NCBI RefSeq assembly: GCF_014200755.1
Contig: NZ_JACHCM010000010.1
Location: 28,630-92,629, forward strand
Direction of reading: 5' to 3'
Source of the DNA: Rhodanobacter sp. ANJX3
Lineage (GTDB): Bacteria > Pseudomonadota > Gammaproteobacteria > Xanthomonadales > Rhodanobacteraceae
Length of the DNA stretch: 64,000 bases
In this document: positions 36,127 to 45,781 of the stretch, piece by piece
Numbering within the stretch: position 1 is the stretch's first letter
Layout of the letters: each line of letters opens with the position of its first letter
Notes under the pieces: generated by a model
Database searches by the model: none
The model's input: only the letters and a program-made list of their open reading frames with translations
What the model was told of the DNA's origin: nothing
Position numbers and translations under genes: made by a program

Positions 36127-38154
36127 ATGATGAAGCAGTCCGATTGGTTCCAGCCGGGCCCTCTGATACGTTCCGCGGTATTGATCGGTACGCTGCTGCT
36201 CACTTGGCTAGCCTATGTCCCCGGTCTTCATGGAGGCTTTCTTTTTGACGACTTCGCCAACCTGCCCGCGCTCGGCAGCTATGGTTCGATACGAACCTGG
36301 ACGGTTTTCTGGCGTTATATCACCTCGGGCATCGCCGATCCCACGGGCCGCCCGCTGACGCTGCTAAGCTTTCTACTGGACGCGCGCGACTGGCCGGCCG
36401 ACCCCTTTCCGTTCAAACGCACCAACCTGATCCTGCACCTTTTCAACGGCGTGCTGCTCTATTTGTTGCTCATCCGTTTAGGTAGGCTGATTACCAGCGA
36501 CACAACTCGCTGTCATATCGGCGCAACTTTCGGCGCCGCGATCTGGCTGCTACACCCGCTTCTGGTATCCACGACGCTGTATATTGTGCAGCGCGAAGCC
36601 ATGCTACCGGCGACGTGCGTGTTAATTGGGCTGCTGCTATGGCTACGTGGCCGCGAGGGGCTGATCTGCGGCCGACTTAAAAGCGGTAGCCTCTGGGTTG
36701 TACTCGGCCTCGGCGGATTTACCCTTCTCGGTACGCTGGCCAAGGCCAATGGAGTGTTGCTTCCGCTGTATGCACTGCTGATCGAGATCATCGTCCTGGC
36801 CCCACGACAGCCGCTCGGTCGTGGCTCGCGGCGGAGCATCTACCGCACTTTGCTAGTTTTACTGGGTTGGATACCAACGGCCACTGTTGTCGGCTATCTG
36901 CTTTGGGTGGGGCTCCACGGCATCGCCGCCGGCGCACCAATGTCGCGTCCCTGGACATACGGTGAGCGAATGCTGACCGAGCCGCGTGTGCTGATGGACT
37001 ATCTGCGCCTGCTGTGGCTACCGCATCCATTTTCCAGCGGCGTGTTCAATGATCAGTACAGTGCATCGACCTCGCTGCTGCATCCAATCACCACATTGTT
37101 TTCGCTGCTTGCAATCGCGGCACTGATAGTTGCCGCCTGGCGCTGGCGTCGTCGTTATCCCGCGCTGAGTCTGGGTGTGCTTTTCTACTTTGGTGGCCAG
37201 CTGCTGGAATCCACATCTATTGCGCTGGAGCTTTACTTTGAGCACCGCAACTATGTGCCGGCATTGCTGATGTTCTGGCCGCTGGGACTGTGGCTAGGAG
37301 ACATGCGCACACTGAAAGCGCCCAAGCGATTTTTGCTCATTGCGCTGCCACTCAGCCTCGCGCTGATGACCTACCTTCGAGCTGAAGTATGGGGTGATGT
37401 ACAGACGCAGGCGCTCGTCTGGGCGCGTATGAACCCGGACTCCGCACGCGCACAAGCCAACGCGGCGCAAATCGAGATGGCGCAAGGTCGCCCGCAAGAA
37501 GCCATCGAACGGCTGCTCAAAAGCATGGTCAGCCAACCAGAACAGTCACAGCTGGTATTCAACCTGATCGGCGCGCGTTGCATGACGGGTGGCATTGATG
37601 GCGCAGATCTTGCCGCCGCCCGTGCAGTGATGGCTAGCACTGCCAACCCCGGAGGGCTGTTCGTGAACTGGTTCGGCCGCATGCTGCCGGTAGTTGTAGA
37701 AGGAGGTTGTCCTGGCCTGACTGCGGCACACCTGAGCGGCCTGATCGACGCTGGCCTCGCCAACCCCGGGCTATCTCAGTCCGGGCCGCGCCAAGACCTT
37801 GTTTATCTGCGGGGTCGCATCGCCCTGGCACAACATCAGCCGAATACCGCGTTGGCGGACTTTGAACGGGCTCTGGACCTGCAGGTGCGCCCCGGTTTGG
37901 CGCTGGAAGCCGCAGCAACGCTCGGTGCGGCAGGTTACCCAGGCCAAGGCCTACAGATGTTAGACCACTACAAAACAGTTCAAAACCGCGCCGAGTCACC
38001 CGGTCCGGGCATGCCGATGGTGCACGAGTGGGTGCTGTCACGACAACACTATTGGCAGGACGAACTGGCGCGGCTGCGACACCAGCTCTTTATCGATGCC
38101 AACGCCGACAGCGCCAATACTGTCGGATACTCAACCGTCCAAGGCACTCGTTAG
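36127..38154 (+). CDS. TMTC-like multi-membrane protein, possible pilin glycosyltransferase (first copy)
   Basis: 675 aa. About ten membrane helices (to residue 425) and a soluble, Ala-rich helical C-terminal part that resembles TPR repeats. The first loop [15 protein letters not shown] has the twin Asp of GT-C transferases, followed by RPLTLLSFLLDA. Further conserved blocks are [29 protein letters not shown] and FEHRNYVPALLMFW. This pattern is like eukaryotic TMTC O-mannosyltransferases (DUF1736 type plus TPR) and bacterial relatives. Lying directly after pilA, it may attach sugar to the pilin; this is inference. It ends exactly where its paralogue begins. Confidence 0.7.
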   Translation: MMKQSDWFQPGPLIRSAVLIGTLLLTWLAYVPGLHGGFLFDDFANLPALGSYGSIRTWTVFWRYITSGIADPTGRPLTLLSFLLDARDWPADPFPFKRTNLILHLFNGVLLYLLLIRLGRLITSDTTRCHIGATFGAAIWLLHPLLVSTTLYIVQREAMLPATCVLIGLLLWLRGREGLICGRLKSGSLWVVLGLGGFTLLGTLAKANGVLLPLYALLIEIIVLAPRQPLGRGSRRSIYRTLLVLLGWIPTATVVGYLLWVGLHGIAAGAPMSRPWTYGERMLTEPRVLMDYLRLLWLPHPFSSGVFNDQYSASTSLLHPITTLFSLLAIAALIVAAWRWRRRYPALSLGVLFYFGGQLLESTSIALELYFEHRNYVPALLMFWPLGLWLGDMRTLKAPKRFLLIALPLSLALMTYLRAEVWGDVQTQALVWARMNPDSARAQANAAQIEMAQGRPQEAIERLLKSMVSQPEQSQLVFNLIGARCMTGGIDGADLAAARAVMASTANPGGLFVNWFGRMLPVVVEGGCPGLTAAHLSGLIDAGLANPGLSQSGPRQDLVYLRGRIALAQHQPNTALADFERALDLQVRPGLALEAAATLGAAGYPGQGLQMLDHYKTVQNRAESPGPGMPMVHEWVLSRQHYWQDELARLRHQLFIDANADSANTVGYSTVQGTR

Positions 38155-40266
38155 ATGAGCCTCACATATAGGCATCTGTCCCTGCACCGATGGCTGCTGC
38201 TTGCCGCGTTCGCCCTCACTGCGGCCGTTTACTGGCCCGGCCTTCATGGCGGATTCCTGTTTGACGACTACCCCAACATCGTCGACAACCAAGGCGTTCA
38301 GCCAAAGCACACGGATGTAGCAACATTAGTAAATGCGGCGCTTTCGTCACCATCCAGCGAATTCAAGCGGCCGCTGGCGTCGCTGAGTTTTGCTCTCAAC
38401 TACCTTGCTTCGGGGCTTGATCCGTACGGGATGAAGCTGACTAATCTTTTGATTCATTTGCTGAACGGGCTCTTGGTGTTTCTGCTAGCGAGAGCGCTAC
38501 TGCGATGCGCCACAGAATATCCGTCTATTGGAATGCGTTCGCAATCAGCATCCAAGCAGGGCTTCGCACACGAGCATGGCCTTCCAGAAGAAGTGCTAAC
38601 AGGCATTGAATATCGTATCGGAATCGTGGCCATCCTCATCACTTCGGGCTGGCTGTTGCTACCGATCAATCTGACGGGAGTGCTTTACGTGGTGCAGCGC
38701 ATGGAGAGCATGGCCAATCTGTTCGTACTGCTGGGCCTGCTTGGCTATGTGGCTGGCAGGCGGCGAATGCTTTTCGCTCTTTCTGCCGCTGGAGCTACAA
38801 GCCGCCGCATCGGACAGGAAGGAAAGTCGGGTTTCAGCCTATGCGTAGTGAGCCTGATTTTTGCCACCGCCCTTGGGTTATTGGCCAAGGAAACGGCGGT
38901 GCTGCTACCGCTGTATGCGTTGCTCATCGAGTGGCTTCTGTTCCGTTTCAGCCAACGCATAAGCTTTACTGCGAATCTACCCAATACTTCGCATCGAATC
39001 ATTGGCCTATTCGTGTCGCTGTTGATCCTCCCGATGTTGCTGGGGCTCGTATGGCTGCTGCCTGACCTACTCAAACCGTCCACATGGGCCAGTCGGAATT
39101 TCAACCTCGGCACCAGACTGTTGAGCGAGGCGCGTATCGTCAGCGACTACGTTTTGTGGACTTTAGTGCCTACACCCGGTTCGCTATCTTTCTATCACGA
39201 TAACTTCGCGGTTTCGACTGGCCTGCTGGCCCCATGGACCACCTTTGTGGGCATCATTTTTCTTGCCTGCATTGCGTTGCTGGCCTGGTGGCTGCGTCAG
39301 CGCCAGCCCCTCACTGCATTGGGCATTGGGTTTTTCATGAGCTGCCACCTGCTCACAGGCACAATCCTGCCGCTGGAATTGATTTACGAGCACCGCAACT
39401 ATTTCGCAAGCTTCGGCCTGTTGCTGGCCGTGATACCGCTGCTAGCCGCCCCATGTATATCGGCTAGAAAGGACGCCTCTGGCGCAGTGGGAACCCGCTC
39501 CAACGTACTCCTTGATGGTTTGCGAATGCCGTTGGCTCGCTACGTGTTGCTGGCTGGACTGATGGTCTGCTGGATTGTGCTGACAGCGCTGACGGCCTAT
39601 GCCTGGGGTAACCCATTACGTTTGGCGGAAGACCTGGCCTCACGCGCACCCGATTCTCCCCGCGCACAGTACGAGCTCGGCCGCACCTACATCATCTATT
39701 CGCACTACGATCCTACATCACCATTTACTCGACTGGCATACGCACCACTTGAGCGATCCGCCGCGCTTCCCGATTCATCGATCCTGCCCGAGCAGGCACT
39801 GATCTTCATGAATTCTCGCATGGGCTTGTCGTTGAGGGATGCTTGGTGGGACAGCATGATCGAGAAATTGCAGCGGCATAAGCCCGGCGTGCAGGATGAG
39901 AGCTCGCTGTCGGCGCTGACCGACTGTATGCATCGCGACGAATGCCATCTACCTCAAGATCGAATGACCTCAGCCTACCTCGCCGCACTCTCCCATCCCC
40001 AACCCAGTGCCCGAATAATGGCTCTATATGGCGACTTTGCATGGAACATTTTGGGCGACCGCGATCTGGGCCAACGCATGTTGCAAGAGGCCGTAGCTGC
40101 GAATAAGACGGAACCCGCTTACCGAATTACCTTGATTCGTATGCTATCGGCAGACGGCCGCAATAACGATGCGCAGAAGGCACTGCGAGACCTGGAAGCT
40201 TTGAACATCGGCGGGAGACTCAACGCGGAGCTAGCTACCTTGCGCACACTGCCGGGCCTGCATTGA
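38155..40266 (+). CDS. TMTC-like multi-membrane protein (second copy)
   Basis: 703 aa, paralogue of the preceding protein. The same blocks appear in order: [60 protein letters not shown] and [16 protein letters not shown], then a helical C-terminal part. The spacing to the first copy is zero: TAG at 38152-38154 and ATG at 38155. Here the second conserved block keeps RMES and AKET, which are closer to the wider family than RREA/AKAN-type wording of the first copy. Function not known; a GT-C transferase or oligosaccharyltransferase on the periplasmic face is the best guess. Confidence 0.7.
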   Translation: MSLTYRHLSLHRWLLLAAFALTAAVYWPGLHGGFLFDDYPNIVDNQGVQPKHTDVATLVNAALSSPSSEFKRPLASLSFALNYLASGLDPYGMKLTNLLIHLLNGLLVFLLARALLRCATEYPSIGMRSQSASKQGFAHEHGLPEEVLTGIEYRIGIVAILITSGWLLLPINLTGVLYVVQRMESMANLFVLLGLLGYVAGRRRMLFALSAAGATSRRIGQEGKSGFSLCVVSLIFATALGLLAKETAVLLPLYALLIEWLLFRFSQRISFTANLPNTSHRIIGLFVSLLILPMLLGLVWLLPDLLKPSTWASRNFNLGTRLLSEARIVSDYVLWTLVPTPGSLSFYHDNFAVSTGLLAPWTTFVGIIFLACIALLAWWLRQRQPLTALGIGFFMSCHLLTGTILPLELIYEHRNYFASFGLLLAVIPLLAAPCISARKDASGAVGTRSNVLLDGLRMPLARYVLLAGLMVCWIVLTALTAYAWGNPLRLAEDLASRAPDSPRAQYELGRTYIIYSHYDPTSPFTRLAYAPLERSAALPDSSILPEQALIFMNSRMGLSLRDAWWDSMIEKLQRHKPGVQDESSLSALTDCMHRDECHLPQDRMTSAYLAALSHPQPSARIMALYGDFAWNILGDRDLGQRMLQEAVAANKTEPAYRITLIRMLSADGRNNDAQKALRDLEALNIGGRLNAELATLRTLPGLH

Positions 40267-40363
40267 GTCGACTGCTGTACCTGTCAGAGGCGTAAGTACT
40301 TTACCGCGCCAACCCATTATCCTTATCTATCGGCCATCCGGCCCCCGACTAAGCCAAGTTTCC

Positions 40364-41134
40364 ATGAAAGCAGTCATTCTCGCAGGCGGCATGGGCACAC
40401 GTATCAGCGAAGAGACAACCTTGCGTCCCAAGCCGATGATCGACATCGGGGGCAAGCCAGTGCTCTGGCATATCCTGAAAATCTACGCGCAGCACGGCAT
40501 AAACGACTTCATCATTTGCCTTGGATACAAGGGCTATATGGTGAAAGAATATTTCGCCAACTACTTCCTGCACACCTCAGACGTTACCTTCGACCTAGCC
40601 CACAATCGCATGGAGGTACACCATCAGCATGCCGAGCCTTGGCGGGTCACACTAGTGGACACGGGCGATCAGACGCAGACCGGTGGCCGGCTGAAGCGGG
40701 TTGAAAATTATCTGGATGACGAAACGTTCTGTTTCACCTATGGAGACGGTCTCGCGGACATCGACATCACTGCTCAGCTGGCCTTTCACAAGGCGCGGGC
40801 CGGGCTCGCCACGATGTGCGCCGTGCAGCCGCCGGGTCGCTTCGGCGCCATCGATATTCAGGACAACCGGATAACCCGCTTCGAAGAAAAGCCTTCCGGG
40901 GATGGCTCTTGGATTAACGGGGGCTTTTTCATCCTGGAGCACGAAGTACTCGACTACATCAAGGACGACGCCACTATTTGGGAACGCGATCCATTGGAAG
41001 CGCTGGCCCGTGATGGCCAGATTTCCGCTTATACACATGCCGGGTTCTGGCAGCCGATGGACACGCTGCGAGACAAGATAAAGCTCGAGGAGCTGTGGCA
41101 AAGCGGGCGCGCACCGTGGAAGGTGTGGCCTTGA
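40364..41134 (+). CDS. rfbF: Glucose-1-phosphate cytidylyltransferase
   Basis: 256 aa. Makes CDP-glucose from CTP and glucose-1-phosphate. The nucleotidyltransferase signature is [21 protein letters not shown]; the RfbF-specific [19 protein letters not shown] and the metal/sugar site [10 protein letters not shown] follow. First gene of a six-gene overlapping operon. It begins the CDP-hexose branch used for 3,6-dideoxyhexoses and branched sugars. The end overlaps the rfbG start (TTGA). Confidence 0.95.
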   Translation: MKAVILAGGMGTRISEETTLRPKPMIDIGGKPVLWHILKIYAQHGINDFIICLGYKGYMVKEYFANYFLHTSDVTFDLAHNRMEVHHQHAEPWRVTLVDTGDQTQTGGRLKRVENYLDDETFCFTYGDGLADIDITAQLAFHKARAGLATMCAVQPPGRFGAIDIQDNRITRFEEKPSGDGSWINGGFFILEHEVLDYIKDDATIWERDPLEALARDGQISAYTHAGFWQPMDTLRDKIKLEELWQSGRAPWKVWP

Positions 41135-42207
41135 ACCAGCTGTTTGCAGGTGCCTATACGGGTCGTCGCGTACTGGTGACTGGGCACACCGGCTTCAAAG
41201 GCTCGTGGCTCTGCCTGTGGTTGACCGCAATGGGCGCCCATGTCACCGGGCTAGCGCTGGCGCCCGATACCGAACCGGCGCACTGGCAGCTGCTTTCATT
41301 GAATGATGTGCACGACCTGCGCGTAGATCTTCGCGATCCGGAAGCCGTGCTACAGACACTGCGGACGGTAGCCCCGGAAATAATCTTTCATTTGGCGGCT
41401 CAGCCGCTGGTTCGGCGAAGCTATACCGAGCCTGTCGCTACCTTCAACACCAATGTTCTGGGCCTTGTCCACTTGCTGGAGGCGGTGCGCGTCACGCCCT
41501 CCGTGCGCGCAGTCGTCAACGCCACCACCGACAAGGTCTATTTGGAACAGACCACGGTCGCCGGCTATCGCGAAGATCACCCACTGGGCGGGCACGATCC
41601 CTACAGCACCTCCAAGGCCTGTGCGGAATTGGTAACGGAGTGCTATCGAAAGAGTTTTTTCGGCGAAGGCGGACCGCTCGTGGCAACCGCACGCGCAGGC
41701 AATGTCATCGGCGGCGGTGATTGGGCGCAAGACCGACTCGTACCCGATCTGGTGCGCGCCGCGTCAAGCGGTTCCACCTTGCGGGTCCGCCATCCCGAAG
41801 CCGTCCGTCCATGGCAGCACGTGCTGGAACCGCTAGCGGGCTATCTGCAGTTGGGGAAACGGTTGCTCGCCGGCGACGCGGTCGAGGGGCCGTGGAACTT
41901 TGGTCCAGCAGCCGATGCGACCCTGCCGGTACATGCGCTTGTTTTACTGATGCGAGCGCACTGGCCGCAACTGTGCAGCGAACAGGAGCCGGGACCGCAA
42001 CCGCATGAAGCGGCAACCCTTCGACTGGATGCCTCCAGAGCGGCGCAATATCTCGGCTGGGCCCCAGTGTGGGATGCGCAGACGACCCTACAGTCGACCA
42101 TTCAGTGGTATCGCGATTACTACGAACGTGGTGAGTTGCGGAGCAGCGCCGATTTGCAGGCCTACGTCGATGCCGCACACCGAGCCGGACTGGAGTGGGC
42201 GATATGA
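41131..42207 (+). CDS. rfbG: CDP-glucose 4,6-dehydratase
   Basis: 358 aa from a TTG at 41131 inside the rfbF stop; GTG codons at 41125 and 41095 are alternatives. An extended SDR: Rossmann motif [31 protein letters not shown], the catalytic [10 protein letters not shown] and [20 protein letters not shown] (Tyr-x3-Lys), all typical of RfbG. The product is CDP-4-keto-6-deoxyglucose, the branch point for the next enzymes. Overlaps the epimerase gene by 4 nt. Confidence 0.95.
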   Translation: MNQLFAGAYTGRRVLVTGHTGFKGSWLCLWLTAMGAHVTGLALAPDTEPAHWQLLSLNDVHDLRVDLRDPEAVLQTLRTVAPEIIFHLAAQPLVRRSYTEPVATFNTNVLGLVHLLEAVRVTPSVRAVVNATTDKVYLEQTTVAGYREDHPLGGHDPYSTSKACAELVTECYRKSFFGEGGPLVATARAGNVIGGGDWAQDRLVPDLVRAASSGSTLRVRHPEAVRPWQHVLEPLAGYLQLGKRLLAGDAVEGPWNFGPAADATLPVHALVLLMRAHWPQLCSEQEPGPQPHEAATLRLDASRAAQYLGWAPVWDAQTTLQSTIQWYRDYYERGELRSSADLQAYVDAAHRAGLEWAI

Positions 42208-42758
42208 ATTTTCACGCCACGCCATTGGCCGATCTCATGGTAATCGAGACCAAGCCAGTCTCCGACGAACGCGGCCAGTTCTCACGCGTGTTCTGCGCCG
42301 CTGAATACGCAGCGTTGAGACCTGCTCTGCACTGGATGCAGATCAACGTGTCGCAGACCTATAAAAAAGGCACTGTGCGCGGCATGCACTTCCAATACCC
42401 ACCGGCGGCCGAAGTCAAACTGATTCGCTGTCTGCGCGGTCGCGTGTTCGATGTGGCGGTCGACCTGCGCGCGGATTCACCCACCTTCCTGCGCTGGCAT
42501 GGCGTCGAACTGGATGAGAATGAGGCGACTGAATTCTTGATACCCGAAGGTTTCGCTCATGGCTTCCAGACACTCACCGACGACGCGCAGTTGCTGTACC
42601 TACACACCGCAGAATGGAATCGGGAAATGGAAGGTGGACTTCGGCACGACGATCCCACCCTTGGCATTCACTGGCCGCTGCCCGTGACACGAATGTCGGA
42701 CAAAGACCAGAATTTTGCGCTGGTGCAGCAAACCGGGTTTGCGGGGCTCAAAGTATGA
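42204..42758 (+). CDS. RmlC-like sugar epimerase
   Basis: 184 aa cupin of the dTDP-4-dehydrorhamnose 3,5-epimerase family. The catalytic His is in TVRGMHFQYPP, the Asp in FDVAVDLRADSPTF, and the end GGLRHDDPTLGIHWP is typical. In RmlC the acid Tyr lies in a TDYYSPE-type stretch; here it reads TAEWNRE, so the second catalytic residue appears changed. It may act as a 3-epimerase only, or on a CDP-sugar, since its neighbours are rfbF and rfbG and no dTDP-glucose genes are present. Confidence 0.86.
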   Translation: MNFHATPLADLMVIETKPVSDERGQFSRVFCAAEYAALRPALHWMQINVSQTYKKGTVRGMHFQYPPAAEVKLIRCLRGRVFDVAVDLRADSPTFLRWHGVELDENEATEFLIPEGFAHGFQTLTDDAQLLYLHTAEWNREMEGGLRHDDPTLGIHWPLPVTRMSDKDQNFALVQQTGFAGLKV

Positions 42759-43978
42759 AATGTCGCCATTGCGCCACGGCGCTGCACGATGTCTTCCTGG
42801 ACCTAGGCAGTGCGCCACCTTCCAATGCATTCCTAACGGCAGACGCGCTTAATGCACCAGAAACTTGGTTTCCTCTGAAATTATTTACCTGCAGAAACTG
42901 CTTGCTGGTCCAGGTAGACGAAGTACAGGCACACGCCGAGCTGTTTACACCGGATTATGTTTATTACTCCTCGTTCTCGCGCTCCTGGCTCGTGCACGCC
43001 GAGCGTTACGTCGAGCAGGCAGTGACGCGGCTGAAATTGAATCAAAATAGCCTTGTGATGGAGATCGCATCCAACGACGGCTATCTGCTGCAATACGTTT
43101 CATCGCGCGGTATTCCCTGTGTTGGCATTGAGCCAACGAACGGTACCGCCGTAGCGGCGCGCAAGAAAGGCATCGAGACACTGGAACGCTTCTTCGGCCG
43201 CGACTTTGCCGTCGAATTCGTACTTGAGCATCGTTCGGCCGAGCTGATCGTGGCCAACAATGTCCTGGCCCACGTGCCGGACATCAACGACTTTGTCGCG
43301 GGCCTAGCCGCGGCATTGGCTTCCGAGGGCACCATCACCGTCGAGTTTCCACACTTAATGGAACTGGTTGCGAAGCGACAGTTCGATACCGTCTATCACG
43401 AACACTTCTCCTATTTCTCTCTGCACACCGTGCGCCGAATCTTCGCCGCATACGGCCTGAAGGTCTGGGACGTCGAACAGCTTCCAACTCATGGTGGCTC
43501 TTTGCGCTTGTGGGCTGCGCATGCACACAGCGCGCGTGCCGAAACGCCCGCCGTGTCCGCGTTGCTCGACGCAGAAATAGCAGCGGGCATGCTGGACATC
43601 GCTTACTATCAGGGCTTCCAGGCGCAGGCCGATGCGGTCAAGAACGACTGTGTGGCTTTCCTGCTGGAACAGCGCCGCACCGGACGTAACATCGCTGGGT
43701 ATGGCGCTGCCGCAAAGGGCAATACCCTTTTGAACTACGCCGGTGTAAGGCCAGATCTGCTGCCTTATGTAATCGATGCTTCACCACACAAACAGGGGCA
43801 CTGGCTACCGGGATCTCGCATTCCCGTCCTCGCCGAGTCTCGCCTGCGCGAAGATCGTCCCGATTTCGTACTGATCTTGCCATGGAACCTGCGCGAGGAA
43901 ATCGTGACTCAGCTCGATTACATTCGCGATTGGGGCGGACAATTTGTCGTCGCCGTTCCGCGACTGGAAATCCTGTGA
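42755..43978 (+). CDS. SAM-dependent sugar C-methyltransferase
   Basis: 407 aa, three parts as in NDP-hexose C-methyltransferases (TylC3, NovU). The N-terminal zinc-binding part has CRHCATAL and CRNCLLVQ (four Cys). The middle SAM domain has VMEIASNDGYLLQYVSSRGI and ELIVANNVLAHVPDINDF. The C-terminal domain has GYGAAAKGNTLLNY and a VDASPHKQG-type segment (here VIDASPHKQG). These enzymes methylate the carbon next to a 4-keto group (C3 or C5), giving branched deoxysugars. Starts inside the epimerase stop (ATGA). Confidence 0.9.
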   Translation: MKCRHCATALHDVFLDLGSAPPSNAFLTADALNAPETWFPLKLFTCRNCLLVQVDEVQAHAELFTPDYVYYSSFSRSWLVHAERYVEQAVTRLKLNQNSLVMEIASNDGYLLQYVSSRGIPCVGIEPTNGTAVAARKKGIETLERFFGRDFAVEFVLEHRSAELIVANNVLAHVPDINDFVAGLAAALASEGTITVEFPHLMELVAKRQFDTVYHEHFSYFSLHTVRRIFAAYGLKVWDVEQLPTHGGSLRLWAAHAHSARAETPAVSALLDAEIAAGMLDIAYYQGFQAQADAVKNDCVAFLLEQRRTGRNIAGYGAAAKGNTLLNYAGVRPDLLPYVIDASPHKQGHWLPGSRIPVLAESRLREDRPDFVLILPWNLREEIVTQLDYIRDWGGQFVVAVPRLEIL

Positions 43979-45099
43979 ACAGCCTCACTAAATCGCGCAT
44001 TCACTACACCAAACCATCGATCACCGCACTCGAGATCGGTTACGCCACTGACGCCGCAGCAAACGGCTGGGGCGAGCGCTGCTACGATTATATTTATCGC
44101 TTCGAAGCTCTGTTTCGTGAACATCTGGGCGTGAAGCATGCGATCGCAACCTCAAGCGCCACTGGCGCGCTGCATATCGGCATGGCCGCAATGGGTATCG
44201 GTGCTGGCGACGAGGTAGTGCTCGGCGACATCAATTGGATAGCCTCGGCCGCACCTATCATCCATCTGGGAGCGACACCGATCCTGGTCGATGTACTCGC
44301 CGATAGCTGGTGTCTGGATCCGGCGGCAGTGGAGGCTGCGATCACCCCGAAAACTCGAGCGATTCTTGCCGTTCACCTGTACGGCAACCTGTGCGACATG
44401 AATGCTCTTCGTGAGATAGGCAAGCGTCACGGCATCCCTGTAATAGAAGATGCTGCCGAGGCGATCGGCTCGGCCTGGTATGGACATCGTGCAGGCTCAA
44501 TGGGCATCTTTGGCGCGTTTTCTTTCCATGGCACCAAGACCATGACGACCGGCGAAGGCGGCATATTCGTCACCAACGACGACGACCTCTACGAAAAGGC
44601 GCTCACCTTGTCCAATCACGGGCGCGCTAGGGGAGAGGCCAGGCAATTCTGGCCCGAGACGATCGGCTTCAAATACAAGATGTCGAACCTGCAGGCAGCA
44701 ATCGGCTGCGGCCAAATAGAACGTATAGAGGAGCTAATAGCGGGCAAACGGAGGGTGTTCGAATACTACCGCAACGCTATGCGCGCCCTGCCACTCCGCA
44801 TGAATCCCGAACGTGGCGAAGTCATAAACGGCTACTGGATGCCAACTATCGTGATCGACGAACATGTACCGTTCGAACGCTCCGCGCTATTACATTCCTT
44901 TGAGGCCAACAACATTGATGCGAGAGTTTTTTTCTGGCCGCTCTCGTCGTTACCTTCTTTCACGCCACATCCGGCAAATATTGTGAGCTATTCGCTATCG
45001 AGCAGAGCCGTCAATCTGCCGAGTTATCACGATATGAAAGACGAGGAGCTGGATCGGGTCATTGCATGTGTGAGCAAGCTTTTGGCAGCCCAGTCATGA
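43975..45099 (+). CDS. DegT/DnrJ/EryC1 sugar aminotransferase
   Basis: 374 aa from a GTG overlapping the methyltransferase stop (GTGA). PLP-dependent transfer of an amino group to a keto sugar. The PLP lysine is in FSFHGTKTMTTGEGG, the Asp that contacts the PLP nitrogen is in VIEDAAEAIGS, and HLYGNLCDMNALREI and KYKMSNLQAAIGCGQ are family blocks. The wording is close to perosamine (GDP-4-keto-6-deoxymannose) aminotransferases, so amination at C4 is likely. With the CDP genes before it, the substrate is probably a CDP-4-keto-6-deoxyhexose, methylated or not. Confidence 0.92.
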   Translation: MNSLTKSRIHYTKPSITALEIGYATDAAANGWGERCYDYIYRFEALFREHLGVKHAIATSSATGALHIGMAAMGIGAGDEVVLGDINWIASAAPIIHLGATPILVDVLADSWCLDPAAVEAAITPKTRAILAVHLYGNLCDMNALREIGKRHGIPVIEDAAEAIGSAWYGHRAGSMGIFGAFSFHGTKTMTTGEGGIFVTNDDDLYEKALTLSNHGRARGEARQFWPETIGFKYKMSNLQAAIGCGQIERIEELIAGKRRVFEYYRNAMRALPLRMNPERGEVINGYWMPTIVIDEHVPFERSALLHSFEANNIDARVFFWPLSSLPSFTPHPANIVSYSLSSRAVNLPSYHDMKDEELDRVIACVSKLLAAQS

Positions 45100-45737
45100 G
45101 GGAAGTTATCCTCTGGGGAGGGACAGGTCAGGCAAGGGTTCTGCTTGAGGCACTCTCATACGATGATTTCCGAGTGGTGGCTATTTTCGACAACCAGCCT
45201 ATTCCCTCACCTTTTCCCGATATTCCGATTCACTATGGTCAAGAAGGATTCCACGCATGGCTGGCAAGCCGGACAGGAGCCACTTCGCTTTATGCCTGCG
45301 TGGCCATTGGTGGCAGCAAGGGAAGTGATCGCCTTTCTCTATTGCAATGGCTAAAGCAGGAGGGGACACAGCCGCTCACTGTGATACACCCGCGCGCATT
45401 TGTCGCTGCGGATGCACAAATCGGCGAGGGCTCTCAAATCTTGGCGATGTCAGCAATTTGCTCCAACGTGAAACTCGGCAGCGCCGTCATCGTCAACACG
45501 AACGCATCAATTGATCATGACTGCGTGATCGGCGATGGCGTGCATATTGGCCCTGGCGCAACTCTAGCAGGAGAAGTTTGCGTTGAAGAATATGGTTTTG
45601 TTGGTGCCGGCGCGGTGCTGCTGCCCCGACTCAAAATAGGACGTTCAGCCATCATAGGCGCTGGTGCCGTGGTGACTCGTGACGTGGCAGCTAACGAAAT
45701 CGTTGCAGGAAATCCCGCGTCCGCGATCATGCGCTGA
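45096..45737 (+). CDS. NeuD/PglD/PerB-type sugar O/N-acyltransferase
   Basis: 213 aa. The N-terminal part binds the nucleotide sugar (VILWGGTGQARVLLEAL), and the C-terminal left-handed beta helix has hexapeptide repeats. The catalytic His is in NTNASIDHDCVIGD, followed by GAGAVVTRDVAANEIVAGNPA. PglD and PerB N-acetylate 4-amino sugars, which fits the aminotransferase gene it overlaps (ATGA). Last gene of the operon. The acyl donor, acetyl-CoA or another, is unknown. Confidence 0.9.
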   Translation: MREVILWGGTGQARVLLEALSYDDFRVVAIFDNQPIPSPFPDIPIHYGQEGFHAWLASRTGATSLYACVAIGGSKGSDRLSLLQWLKQEGTQPLTVIHPRAFVAADAQIGEGSQILAMSAICSNVKLGSAVIVNTNASIDHDCVIGDGVHIGPGATLAGEVCVEEYGFVGAGAVLLPRLKIGRSAIIGAGAVVTRDVAANEIVAGNPASAIMR

Positions 45738-45781
45738 CGCGCATCGTGCAGCTACACTGAAACTTGAATCGGTGAAATCAA

